DNA of 54,609 bases. It comes from Stramenopiles sp. TOSAG23-2 (Eukaryota > Sar). The notes below the pieces were generated by a model, which saw only the letters and a program-made list of their open reading frames with translations, was not told the DNA's origin and ran no database searches. The DNA lies in contig LT649260.1 of the NCBI GenBank assembly GCA_900128395.1, positions 1 through 54,609 of the forward strand. The letters are read 5' to 3'. The number at the start of each line of letters is the position of its first letter. Within the stretch, counting starts at the first letter, position 1. Shown in pieces: positions 29,201-39,083 of the stretch. Both the position numbers and the translations under genes were made by a program.

Positions 29201-31449
29201 AAGGTTCCATTCTGTTGGAATATATGGTGCCAAATTTGTTGCCAAGTAATGAAAGGTTGAAAGCAACAATTCTTAGTAAAATAAATAGTGAGAATTCCAA
29301 TAAAAACAAGGTTATAGAAATTTCTTTTAAAGATTTTGTACCAAATGGCATCTTTGGTCGATTTTTAGTTGTGGCTTTGGAGTATAATTTTTCCTTGCAA
29401 CTGCAACAAATGGATATAGCTCCTCCAAACGCTGCACGATTAACAACATTAGCAGAAATAAATATCAATTCTCCTAAAAATATTGCACGAAGCTTTTCAT
29501 CTAAAGATCTGGAAGAGAACGGCTCGGAATTGTATAGATCATGGGCTGCATTTTCTATTGAAAAAATTGGCTTTGTAATTACGAAAGAAAAATATGGCTT
29601 TACTGTGTATGTATTAGGCGATAACAATGATACGAGGAACGATAATTTAACCCGTTTATGCAAATTACTTAGTGGTTTATTAGATATCTTAAATACTGAA
29701 TTTTACAATTCAAGGTTAGAAATATATATGAAAACGCCAAACGATGTTGATCCTGTGCCTTTGAATAGTAACAATTTTACTTGGCCTAGACCATCACCAA
29801 ATTTATTGGCTACACCAAAATCAAAAACGGCCCCGGCATATTTACGGCGGAAAGCTGTTGAACAAGGTTACTATACCCTGCCGGATTTAACTAATAGAAG
29901 ACAGGGTAATAACGAACGAGATTCAAACTTTGATTTAGTTCAAGTTGAAAACTTTGTTGTCGGGCGTAATGGGTATGGGAAAATACATTGGTTAACACCA
30001 TTGGATTTAACTGGCGTTGGTGCAATTGATGATATTATTTACATTCAAAATGGTGACGTTTCCCTATATGAATTCCATGAGAAAGAACCAGCGGTTGGGG
30101 AAGAGTTAAATAATCCTGCTAGAATTACATTTGAAAATGTGTACCCGAATGTAGTGACGTTTAAAACAGAAAATAAAGAAGCTAGTGAGGATGAACAGAA
30201 AAAAATTATGGCGCGCTTTAAACGTCGTATTCAGCGTATTGCAAATAAACGCAACTATAAAAACAATAAATATGACGAAAATACGGGCATTTGGCAGTTT
30301 GAGGTAGAGCATTTTTCTCGTCATGGTTATCACGGCGATGATGATGATTTAGTGAAATGGCTACAGGAAACACTATGGTCAAAACCGAAAATCCAAGAGA
30401 AGAAGAAGGAACAAGCTGAAGATTACGCTGGGGGTCTCATTTTTCATGAATTTTATTATGAAGAAGTAATAGGTGACGATCCTCCATCCGAATTGGTATT
30501 AGTATCGGCTGGAATTCATCCCGTGCATGTGAAGAAATTAATACGTGTATTGTATAAGCTCAACCCTAATCGGGAAGATTATAAACAGCTAGTTGAGCAT
30601 TATAATAAAGGGGGAGGTGTGGTAGCTACGTATAACCACCCACAAGACACATCTACTACAAATTCGGGAAATCAAAAACAATCTAGTTCAAATAATAATA
30701 ATAATAACAAGCCGGAAAAACAGAAGCCGGCAGCTGTCGTCTCACAAGTGAAACCGGTAGAAACAACACTTGCTTATGATGTGTTTTTAAGTCATGACTG
30801 GGGGACATTCAAATGCCCAGACAAAGGTACTGCTGTAAAAAATCATGAAAGAGTCAAGCTTATTAATGAAGCTTTAAAGGAAAGTGGCTTGGTAACTTGG
30901 TTTGATGAAGAAGAAATGAGTGGATGTTTAGATGATGCAATGGAGAAGGGAATATCGCAATCTACTTGCTTCTTAGCCTTTATTACAGAAAATTATATGA
31001 AGAAAGTAGGCGGATTAGCACCTGCTGGCGATGCCGACAATTGTCGGAGGGAGTTTGTCTACGCGGCTTTGAAAAAACAACGGCCAAATAAAATGATGAT
31101 ACCTATAGTCATGGATGCTACACAAAGAACTCCAGCTGAGTGGATTTCACTTGTTGCTTTTCATTTAGGCAGTGATCTGTATATGGATATGTCTTCTCCT
31201 AAACTATGGGATGCTACAAAACCTGAATCTAAAGACGAGTTTAAAAAATGTGTTTCAAAACTAATAACTGATTTTATTGAGAGGAAAATTAAGAAAGACG
31301 GAAAGACTTTGATTAAATCGAAAAATGTAGTGGTTGGCTCTGCTAGAAATGCTGTAAATGCTATTAGAGGTACCACAAGTAACAACACAACTAGTGCACC
31401 ACTGTCGAAGCCATCATTGAAACAAAGAAAAAATTCTGGGCCTAAATGA
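26260..31449 (+). CDS. MORN-ankyrin-Roc-COR protein with a Nup98-type autoproteolytic domain and a C-terminal TIR domain
   Basis: One intact 1729-codon frame. In order: about seven or eight MORN repeats (~20-195; GYVGGWLGGKAQGKG onward), an Asn run, ankyrin-like repeats (~250-420), Roc GTPase with P-loop GEGRSGKT (479-486), switch DYGGQ (668-672) and SHKD in place of NKxD (753-756), then COR (~790-1040). At ~1212-1360 is a domain that matches the Nup98 autoproteolytic domain: GYYTLPDL, then ENFVVGRNGYGKIHW, DDIIYIQNGDVSLYEF, PAVGEELNNPARITFENVYP, and WQFEVEHFSRHGY. H1351-F1352-S1353 is the known HF/S self-cleavage triad. A linker and Asn run precede TIR (~1504-1690; YDVFLSHDWG, WFDEEEM), with E1598 in NCRREF at the place of the catalytic Glu of NAD-cleaving TIRs. 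Cleavage would yield 1352- and 377-residue parts. An immune-type or stress receptor role is inferred. Confidence 0.9.
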   Translation: MSTEQEDNNKPKHVTREGKDGSGYVGGWLGGKAQGKGKYTWPDGAYYDGDWDKGLSHGFGELVEANGRIYKGFWVRDKQHGHGNITYPDGTTYQGDFKNGKKHGSGTMNISTGDVYVGEFENDKMHGNGKMVRNKTGIEFEGVFVNGIIKEGTFKSPNGGSYVGQFLRKGQQHGKGIYFDPNGEKEYDGYFILGKTCSKEEFDKYEIEHPMSSEEQQQNVNNTDNNNNKNNNNNNNNNNANVTDYKGNYPIYYLIHENRPAEEILQYIDNNSPTEKVLGSIDIKTGRTLLHTCCYRGDDIRTIRKLIKYAPKNVLVRDNRGGYPLHSFCFGLREDNRLDILYELLKAYPGAIKEKTRNGNTPLSLACWRGLKAIIPALLAFDKNQINVPNNRGERPRDFVVNNPEILNMLENVEQVINTVKSTMLESESGKLMVDLIERVNKNTTAKNEELEKAKRKLRDVLKMKNSQPWMRSKLMIVGEGRSGKTSTLRNLMGQEFRHDEKSTIGAKTDECIVNHFSVNINRLNSEEAWRSIKNDPNSEGDFDHAAAMALNKELERGADHNSNNNNTPINQMETKKDNVDMDEANIDEETNSMNGKIKKKTPPPSLNIETSNVNNNNNMENGTTITNTKKPLITSSQLPPEIIKHYGEMNIENLLKVSDSLKLGVWDYGGQEIFYAIHHLFLTRFGVYLVLFDMQKLLVVDSETSNEYAKAMKLLHFWLNSIALYGRSTFHNNNNNDSKMEDKGSPILLIGSHKDIIKDKDKHREISEKLKLEFSNHFKDQRIIQNDEDTLCFFPVDNTDNNDEIIKRVRNKAAQAIAEESYIQDEYPMPWMKVCDELKKKSRQIAHLSFDEVCDLSREAGIIDKDEVKAMLEHFHELGVVIYYGNREELNKLVILDPQWIVDRISDVIREYSAEAALHSRARDQIAMSMSAEWTELTTRGILSKRLLRHLWRGDRPNLQFLLTLMQTFALIVPLKIPAEGSILLEYMVPNLLPSNERLKATILSKINSENSNKNKVIEISFKDFVPNGIFGRFLVVALEYNFSLQLQQMDIAPPNAARLTTLAEININSPKNIARSFSSKDLEENGSELYRSWAAFSIEKIGFVITKEKYGFTVYVLGDNNDTRNDNLTRLCKLLSGLLDILNTEFYNSRLEIYMKTPNDVDPVPLNSNNFTWPRPSPNLLATPKSKTAPAYLRRKAVEQGYYTLPDLTNRRQGNNERDSNFDLVQVENFVVGRNGYGKIHWLTPLDLTGVGAIDDIIYIQNGDVSLYEFHEKEPAVGEELNNPARITFENVYPNVVTFKTENKEASEDEQKKIMARFKRRIQRIANKRNYKNNKYDENTGIWQFEVEHFSRHGYHGDDDDLVKWLQETLWSKPKIQEKKKEQAEDYAGGLIFHEFYYEEVIGDDPPSELVLVSAGIHPVHVKKLIRVLYKLNPNREDYKQLVEHYNKGGGVVATYNHPQDTSTTNSGNQKQSSSNNNNNNKPEKQKPAAVVSQVKPVETTLAYDVFLSHDWGTFKCPDKGTAVKNHERVKLINEALKESGLVTWFDEEEMSGCLDDAMEKGISQSTCFLAFITENYMKKVGGLAPAGDADNCRREFVYAALKKQRPNKMMIPIVMDATQRTPAEWISLVAFHLGSDLYMDMSSPKLWDATKPESKDEFKKCVSKLITDFIERKIKKDGKTLIKSKNVVVGSARNAVNAIRGTTSNNTTSAPLSKPSLKQRKNSGPK

Positions 31450-32213
31450 GGTAGATGGTAAATAATGATAATCTTTTATATATATATTATAATAATGATG
31501 TTTAAAATGATGGTTAAAATCTATAAGATATTTAAAAATATATCGGTGATAAGATTGCATCTACTCCCGGGTTCCGGGATAATGCGGAAACAAAAGAATA
31601 TACTTGTAAACACAAGTAAGATGATATAATGTGTGGTTAATGATGTAGAAGATAGTTTAAAAGAGAATGAGAGAGAATGAATTGATCATCAAAAGAATAT
31701 ATACATATGTAAATACTATGATGATGATGTATGATAGAAGATGTGTTTGAAGAGAATTAATTGATAATATTGATTTAAAATAAAAGTTAGAGTAATGCAT
31801 TAATTTTATACGGAATTTTACGAGTATATTTTATTTTATAATTTAGTCATTATTAATATACGTACAAATAATATGTCATTACGTACATATTAAAAAAAAT
31901 ATTTTTACTCTTCCTCTCAAGACTCAAGACGATTGTCTTTGAATACATTGAGCTGTAACTTCGGTACGTATAATATATTTGTGTACAGTGTACAGTGTAC
32001 ACAATACACACACACACATACGCCTTTTCCCTTCTTTTTTCTTTTTTATTTTTTTCTCTTGTACGAACGCTTCGTAATATCTTTAATTTTCAGATTTTTC
32101 GACACAAAATGTAATTTAAAAGAACACACCATATTTTATTTAACCATACTTCTCCAACCTCCGCGCTTTCTTTTCTTTTTACTAGTTCTTTTTAACATCT
32201 TGACTTTCTTATT
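31450..32213. other. Convergent intergenic region
   Basis: AT-rich spacer between the ROCO gene and the Hsp110 gene. It holds a small GC-rich palindrome-like patch (cccgggttccggg, ~31567-31579) and a CA run near 32003-32016. No gene is supported. Confidence 0.6.
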
Positions 32214-35200
32214 TCATTCCTTATCAACATCCATTGGCTTTTCTTCACCACCTTCCTCGGTCTTAGATGCTTCACCATCAGTCTTTGCATCTTCACCTTC
32301 GTCACCCTCTGTTTTCTTTCCTTCATCTGTTTTTGTGCCATCTTCAGCGCCACTTTCTTTTGTTGCGCCTTCATCAGTTTTCGTTGCTTCTTCCTCTTTT
32401 ACCGGTTCTGGTTTCTTTTTGTTAACAATAGGTTTACATTTCTTATCCACTTCGGACCAACGCTTAGAAATATCTCCAACTAATAAGACTGGGTCGGCTG
32501 ACAATGGTAATATCTGCTGTTTTTCTTGCTGGTCGGATAACCATTGCTGTGCGCTATTGCAGCAATTACGGACCTCGTCGCGGTCTTCATCTGTTAAATG
32601 TGCATATTTCTCATCGGACCCATTAACAAGACCTAAAAAGGATTCTGTCAATATACGCAATTGATTACATGCATTTGGCCGTCCGTTCGACTCCACTTCT
32701 CTTTGCGTGATTGGCTTTGTTAAATCTTTTAAATCTGATAATTTGTTCACAAAAACTTTTTTTTTCGCATCATCTGCCTCTTCCGTATAAAGCCAATCTT
32801 CCTCCTTTGCTAACCTGTCGTTTATATTTTGTTTTTCTTCATCCGTTGCAAACTGTGAAAGTTGTCTATCCAATTTATCACGGAAGTCGTATACAAACGT
32901 TTCCAAATCATTTCTCGCATCATGCGTCTCGCGTATGATGCGATCTACTTGTGCCATATTTGCTTCTCGTGATTGTTGAGCAACTATAACTTCCCTTGCT
33001 GGCATACCAGTGTAAACGGCTTCTACTTTCAATTGAACGCGCTTGAATTTCTTTTTCTTTTTCTTTGGTTCCTCATTTTTATTTTCCTCCTCGGTTTTTT
33101 TCGCTTCATCTTCCTTTGGTTTCTCACCTTCTTCACCTTCCTTTTTAGCTGCTTCCTCATTACCTTCTTTACTTTCATCTTTCATAGTAACATCTTCCTC
33201 CTCTGGCTGCTCTACTTTTTCTTCCATATACAAAGCAGATTGTGCACGTAATACACCACTGTGATCTTGAGTTAAAAATACTCGGATACGTGGAATTTCA
33301 CCACCAGTTCCTTTGTCTGGCATACCAGAAATAGTAAATTTGGCAATATGTTGATTGCCACCTGGAAATTGCTCATTGCTGACAACAGCATCGTCATAGG
33401 TTGCTTCCAACGTGAATGGCTATACAAAATATATTTATTTTATTTGTTGTTGTTAGTAACGTTAAAGTTGTACATGTGCAATAATAGAGAAGACACAAGT
33501 TTTGTGTTTATATATATATATATAAATTGTAGTGTCACGATCATAGTAACATTAGGTAATGTAATCAAAAAAGATTGCCTAAAATGTAACTAAATGTTAT
33601 GTGACACCAATTTCATCTTGCACTAATTCCTTAGGATTTTGACATCATACCAAAGCCCTTACACATGGAGTGCTGAAGGTTATATCACATGTAAACACGT
33701 AAAAACACATGAAATTTATAATATGTATATGTATCTGTTTATGTCTGTCTGTCGGTGTGTTTGTGTGTCTGTCTGTCTGTCTGTCGGTATGTCTGTCTGT
33801 CTGTCTATGTTTTGTATATCAATATGTTTTATACTTACTTTATTTCTACGAAAGTTGATTTTTCTTGTACCACTGATACCATTTTTAGAAAATAATGTTA
33901 AGGAATTGACACCTTTACTTTCTACACCTGCACCGCCATCTTCTTCCTCCACCTCCATTTTATTTTCATCTGCAGCTTCAACTACATCTGTTTGGTCCCA
34001 AGAAATTGTTATTGGGTATTGCGTGCCATGTTGGATCTCAAAGGCTTTTACGTTGAATTTTGGTGAGATCATAGCACATTGCAATGCACAACCATGTCCT
34101 GCAGATTCATCCATATCCATAGTTGTCATTAATCCATAATTTGGTTCAACAGGTTCAAGGCCGAAAAATCCACCAATCTTCCTTTTAAATTGAGCCATGC
34201 GCATTGTACCTCCCGTCGCTTCGATGCTTTTTAAATCACTATTTTGAATGCCAACTTCATTCAATGCTTGTTGTATTGGAACTATCATACGATCAGCTAA
34301 AGGTGCGCAAATTTCTTCCAATTCCTCTCGTGTCAATGTTACATTCACTAAATCCCTATCGTTCATTAAGCATTCCACATTTATTTTCACCGATGGAATA
34401 CCACCAGCTAAATTTTTCTTTGCTTTTCCTGCAGCAATTAATAATTTAATATACGCTTTTGGATTCGCTTCCCTGCTCGCATCTAAGCCCGTCTTTGCTT
34501 TAAACTCTGCAACTAATTTATTTGCAATTGCAATGTCGATAATACGTCCACCTAAGAAACGATCATGTGTTGTTGAAAGTACACGCATAGTACCTGTTTT
34601 AAAATGTACAATAGATACAGTGTATTGTGTTGCACCACAATTTATGAACATGGTATAGAAATTTTCTTGGCCATCAAATGCTTTTCGTTGATTTTTCCAA
34701 ATGCCATAATTCAATGCCACTGCAGTGGTATCACTCATCACCCCTAAACATGCAACATTTGCAATTTCACAAGCAGCTAATACTTCATGTCGTTGGGCAT
34801 CGGTAAACCAAGCTGGAACACTTATCACGACATCGGAAGTCTTCACGCCTGGAGTATCAGCAATGGCATCACGTTGGAGTTGTCCAATCAACATAGCAAG
34901 TAGTTGCGTAGCCGTAAATTCTTCATCTTCGCCATCAACTTGTAATGTTGCAACCAATTCCCCAGGAGTTTTTTTGCTTTCACTGAACATTTTAGCATAT
35001 GGTAAAAGCGATAACTCTTTCTCCGTATCTGGTAAACCTAATTTCCGTCCAATTAAACGATTGATGTACCATACTGTATTTTTGTAATTTGATTTGACCA
35101 TAGTATCCGCATTTGCAGCTAATGCACGTTCTTTGCCACTGATGGACACAAGGGTACTGCTACGTCGTTGCGATGCACCATTTAAGACGGTTTTAATACC

Positions 35201-35263
35201 ACCTTTTTGTGCTTGTGCAATAACACTATACGCACCACCTAAATCAATTCCAATAACAGACAT
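32214..35263 (-). CDS. Hsp110-type chaperone (Hsp70 superfamily nucleotide exchange factor)
   Basis: Hsp110 proteins (HSPA4/SSE) release ADP from Hsp70 and help dissolve aggregates. Two exons, 35263-33839 and 33419-32214, give 876 residues (family ~780-860). The N-terminal ATPase domain starts GIDLGGAYSVIAQAQKGG, with VVISVPAWFTDAQR, INCGATQYTVSIV, RFLGGRIIDIAIA and SIEATGGTMRM. The changes from canonical Hsp70 (IGIDLGTT, DLGGGT) are those of the Hsp110 branch. After the join RNK-PFTLEATYDD comes the substrate-binding part with a long acidic/Lys-rich insert (~560-625) and a helical lid. The C-terminal tail is very acidic (Glu/Asp/Lys/Thr-rich) and ends KPMDVDKE. No ER signal, so cytosolic. 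Confidence 0.92.
33420..33838 (-). other. Intron, 419 bp, GT-AG, phase 0, with a GTCT microsatellite
   Basis: On the minus strand the donor is GTAAGTATAA after AAA (Lys 475) and the acceptor is TTTTGTATAG before CCA TTC ACG. It contains a (gtct)n tract at ~33745-33807 and a (TA)n run near 33511-33524. Reading into it yields an artefactual QTD-rich tail. Confidence 0.92.
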
Positions 35264-35708
35264 TATTATATATATTTATTAATTTTTATTACTATATTTA
35301 TTATATGTATATATATATATATCTTATACAATCAATGTCTTTTTTCTTGGTGTATATAATATATTTTGATCTTCTTTTATATATTTTTCAGTTTTTCTAA
35401 ATGACACTAAACAAATTGCAATAATTATTATCATCAATGTGTTGTGATCACCTTTGCATTTGTTTCTGTATCAACATATATCTCTGGATGGGATTTCTTT
35501 TTCTCTTTGTTTCTTCTTCTAGAAGAAAAATTCTATCGGAAAAATATTGATAGGCATGTAATTTAATAGTCTAAGAAATTAATATGGATTGATAATGTAA
35601 TTTTGAATCGATATTTTATACTTAAGTAATTGATGTCAGTCCAAAAAATAAAAAAATTGTGGTAATTTTTTTATTTATTATTAGAATTATTGAAAACTGA
35701 AAACAACA

Positions 35709-35932
35709 TAGAGTTATTGGCATTAAAGATGGTGAATTTAAATTTCTTTTATTTTTTTCGACTTTCTCTCTAGTATCTAAATAGCATTACATGTATAGTT
35801 TAAGGTATTGTAGTAAATCCCCCTGAAATTGTGTGTGTAATGCTATGTTTATATACTAAAGGGTCTGGGAAAAAAAAGTTAAAAAAAAATAAAACACATT
35901 ATAATTTGCCATCTTTAACGTCAACAACTCTA
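35709..35932. mobile_element. Imperfect foldback element, ~224 bp
   Basis: Left arm 35709-~35793 (tagagttattggcattaaag, then atggtgaattt) pairs with right arm ~35838-35932, whose reverse complement reads tagagttgttgacgttaaag, then atggcaaatt. The arms are ~85-95 bases, diverged, with a ~45-base loop. The form is MITE-like; there is no coding. Confidence 0.7.
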
Positions 35933-36110
35933 AAATGATTTATTTCTTATTTTATCGGGAATTTTAATAGGGGATGATGAGATTACTATACGTAAATTTC
36001 ATACTGACCTTCTGGAAGAACATTTTGTAATTTTTAGGTGTGCTTTTTTGAAAAATGAAAAATGTTGGCTTTTTTTGTGGTCGGAGGGAGTTTAATGCTG
36101 TGTCCATGCC

Positions 36111-36268
36111 TTATTGATCCTGGTCACTATTTAAAACAGTACACTATTGATTTTATAAAATAGCATATGTATAGCATTGTAACAAAAGATTATTGATCCT
36201 GGTCACTATTTAAAACAGTACACTATTGATTTAATAAAATAGCATCTGTATAGCATTGTAACAAAAGA
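36111..36268. repeat. Direct tandem repeat, 2 x 79 bp, nearly identical
   Basis: 36111-36189 and 36190-36268 (starting ttattgatcctggtcactat) differ at only about two positions. Non-coding. Confidence 0.9.
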
Positions 36269-36962
36269 TTATATATTTAGCATTATCACGTCCGCAGTCC
36301 CCAATCCCCACATCAGAATATCAGGAATCAGGAATAGCGAGACATGTATCACGATTTACATTGTTGTTGCCTTTGGTATATATTTCGGTAATTTCCATTC
36401 TTCCCTTTAAATTTAAATTCATTAAAGTTACAATAATAGTGAATGCACGAATGGTGTTATTTGGTGGACTTACACTGTGAAAAATAAATGATTAAGAAAA
36501 TGTCTTCGGTCTTCGGTATTCTAATTTCCATTCAATTGTAGATATAGCGATCTGCAAAATAATTGTGCCATCCCTTTTCCATATAGTAGTGAATAAAATA
36601 GTTTTATTTTTGAGTATGAGAGTACATAAAATTCTAAACGATCTCCTGGATCATCTGCAAAATAATTCCATAGTGAATAGTTTTATTATTTTTGGTGGTG
36701 GACTTAGATAGGTAATGATAGATTCATACCACTTTTGCACTTTTTGGGACCGGGACTTTTCTGGTACAAAGTCCTTAAAAATACTAAAATAGATTGTCTG
36801 AAAAACATTGGTGGTATATATATATACCAATTGGATGGATCAGTATGTGTGCATGATATATTGATCACTATATTCATCACAACTAACTACTTCAAAACAT
36901 TACACCGCTTATCCTCCTCCTCCTCTTCCTCCTAATCCTAATCATCACTACTACTACAAATA

Positions 36963-38642
36963 ATGAGTAACAATAACGAGGGTCAAATGCGTTTAGATGC
37001 ATTAAATATATTAGGATTAACAGAAAATCAAGATAATGAGAAAGAAATTAGACAAGCCTATTTATTAAAAAGTCGAATCTATCATCCAGATAAACGAAAT
37101 CGTATGATAAATAATAATAATAATAATAATCATGAAATGTTTTACATTATAAAAGAAGCATATGAATATTTATTGTCCAAAAATATCATGGAAGAATATT
37201 TTTGTGTATCTAGTGATAATAATGGATCTAGTGTGTCATTTAATAAACAAAACCCTTCATTATTTTCCAATAATAATAATAATAATAATAATACAAATGA
37301 AAATGTAAATAATAATGAAAACAATAATAATACAACGAACGATGATGTAGCTGATGATAATAATAATTCTACTGTTACGTTTCTCTTATGTCCTTTATGC
37401 AATCAACCATTTAAAAAAGGCAGACCATTACGTGCCCATTTGCAATCACCAAAACATGATCTATCTGATGCATCAACGCCATCATTAGCAAATGTCATAA
37501 AAGATGCATTGCAAGGTATTTCGATTGAAGGAAAAGTTGTCTCATCCACTGAACCATATTCAACAACGGCAACGAAAGGATTGAATCAAAAAACATCTAC
37601 ACATGTTGCTGTTAGTATTAAAGGTGTTAGACGTTTAAAATTTCATCCAGAAAAATTAGTAGTATTAAATAGCAATGGTAAAAAAACAAATCAAAATAAT
37701 AACAATCAAAGAGGAAATGGTGTTAGCAAACGTAGGAAAGGTGAAATAACACTTCATCAAGGTAAAATACGAGCAAAAAAAAAAGCAGCTGCAGCTGCTG
37801 CTACGATGGCTTTACGTAAAAAGAAAATATTACATCCTGGTTTGACAGCATGTAGAGATGGTGATTTTCAAGCAGTAAAAGAACTATTAAATAATGGAAG
37901 TTATAATGTTCTTGATGATATAGATAACAATGGATCAAATGGTATACATTGGTGTGCTGGTTCTGGATATTTGGATATATTGAAATATTTATTAAATTGG
38001 TGTAAAATAAAATATGATAAGGATGATATCGTACATTATCGCGATAAACGTAGTGGGCGTAATGCTTTTCATTGGGCAAGTCGTAATGGTCGTATACATA
38101 TATGTCAATATTTATTAGATGAGTATAACATGGATATAAATAGTATTACAAATGATGGTACATCTGCATTTCATTTGACTGCTTGGTCTGGTGAATTTGA
38201 TATGTGTAAATGGCTAGTTGCAAATAAATGTGATCCACATATTATCAATATATTTGGTTGCAATGCAATACATTTTGCCTGTTTAGCTGGAAATTTGAAT
38301 ATGTGTAAATGGTTATATCAAGATTTAAAATTAGATGTGCGATTGGTTCAATTACAAGGCCATCATACATTACACAAGGCAGCATGGGCGGGTCATAAAG
38401 ATATTTGCGAATGGTTACAAGATGATATTGGTATAGATCCTATGAGTAACGTAATGGATAATAAAGGCCATACAGCTGTAAGTAGATATTTATATAGAGA
38501 AACAGAGAGAGATTCTTTATGATATTTTTTAACCTTTTTCATCTCTTCTAACAATATAAAATACACACACACACAGTCAAGACTTGCTGAGATTGCTGGT
38601 CATGTTGAATTAGCAGAATGGTTAGTAAGACATCGCGTGTAA
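36963..38642 (+). CDS. J-domain / C2H2 zinc finger / ankyrin-repeat protein
   Basis: Two exons, 36963-38477 and 38577-38642, 526 residues. An N-terminal J-domain (~10-75; HPD intact in SRIYHPDKRNR) would activate an Hsp70 partner. After an Asn-rich spacer a C2H2 finger follows (CPLCNQPF...HLQSPKH, ~140-163, spacing 2-12-5), then a basic Ala/Lys-rich stretch (KKKAAAAAATMALRKKK) that could bind nucleic acid or act in nuclear import. Ankyrin repeats fill ~270 to the end. The last repeat is completed only by exon 2 (SRLAEIAGHVELAEWLVRH), which makes the join convincing. The closest partner in the window is the Hsp110 gene ~1.7 kb upstream, diverging from it; a shared chaperone network is possible but not shown. 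Confidence 0.88.
38478..38576 (+). other. Intron, 99 bp, GT-AG, phase 0
   Basis: Donor GTAAGTAGAT after ...GHTA, acceptor in a CA-rich tract (ACACACAG). Without splicing the frame stops at 38520-38522 and loses half an ankyrin repeat. Confidence 0.92.
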
Positions 38643-39083
38643 TTTTCAGTATTGAGATTGTATTTTAAAATATACGGGAGTATGTCGGGAAAACAAGTAT
38701 TTTTAACATGAAACTAAAAAGTATGATGATACAGGGGTGTTTAGATAAAAAGTCATGTAAAAAATTGTAAAAAAAATCTAACGAAATATAACACTTTTCG
38801 CACACTGAACAACAAACAACAAACTACTCACTTTTTGACTCTGGCAAAAAAAACGTTTTTCATCTCTCGCCTTTTTTCTTGTCTCCACACACCAGTCCAA
38901 TACAAGGGCGCACACCTCTAAAAAATTTTTCATAAAAAAAAACATATTTTTAGTACACGAACCAATATCTCTTAAAATATTCTTCATTTTTATAAAACAT
39001 CATTTATTAAAAACACAAAGACATTCCAATTCTATTTATCATATTATCATATTTTGTTTAATTTTTTATTTTTCTCATCTTTC
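38643..39083. other. Convergent intergenic region
   Basis: AT-rich spacer without a supported gene or a clear repeat. Confidence 0.6.

Larger units (their letters stand above)
35264..36962. other. Divergent intergenic region, 1.7 kb, with a foldback and a direct repeat
   Basis: No gene is supported. It holds the imperfect foldback at 35709-35932 and a 79-base tandem repeat at 36111-36268. A CT-rich patch (cctcctcctcctcttcctcc) lies just before the next start codon. Confidence 0.65.

Noticed and set aside
29893-30331. ZU5-UPA/FIIND domain as the self-cleaving unit
   Set aside because: The cleavage triad would fit, but the flanking pattern (GYYTLPDL, VGRNGYGKI, GEELNNPARITFENVYP) is that of the Nup98 APD and not of ZU5-UPA.
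31933-32664. Plus-strand 243-residue frame
   Set aside because: It is a Ser/Phe-rich shadow antisense to the acidic C terminus of Hsp110.
33716-33838. QTD-rich C-terminal tail of the Hsp110 first exon
   Set aside because: It is read-through of a GTAAGT intron with a GTCT microsatellite; splicing joins RNK to PFTLEA as expected of the family.
38478-38522. VSRYLYRETERDSL as the real end of the J-domain/ankyrin protein
   Set aside because: It lies after a perfect GTAAGT donor, and exon 2 completes the ankyrin repeat.
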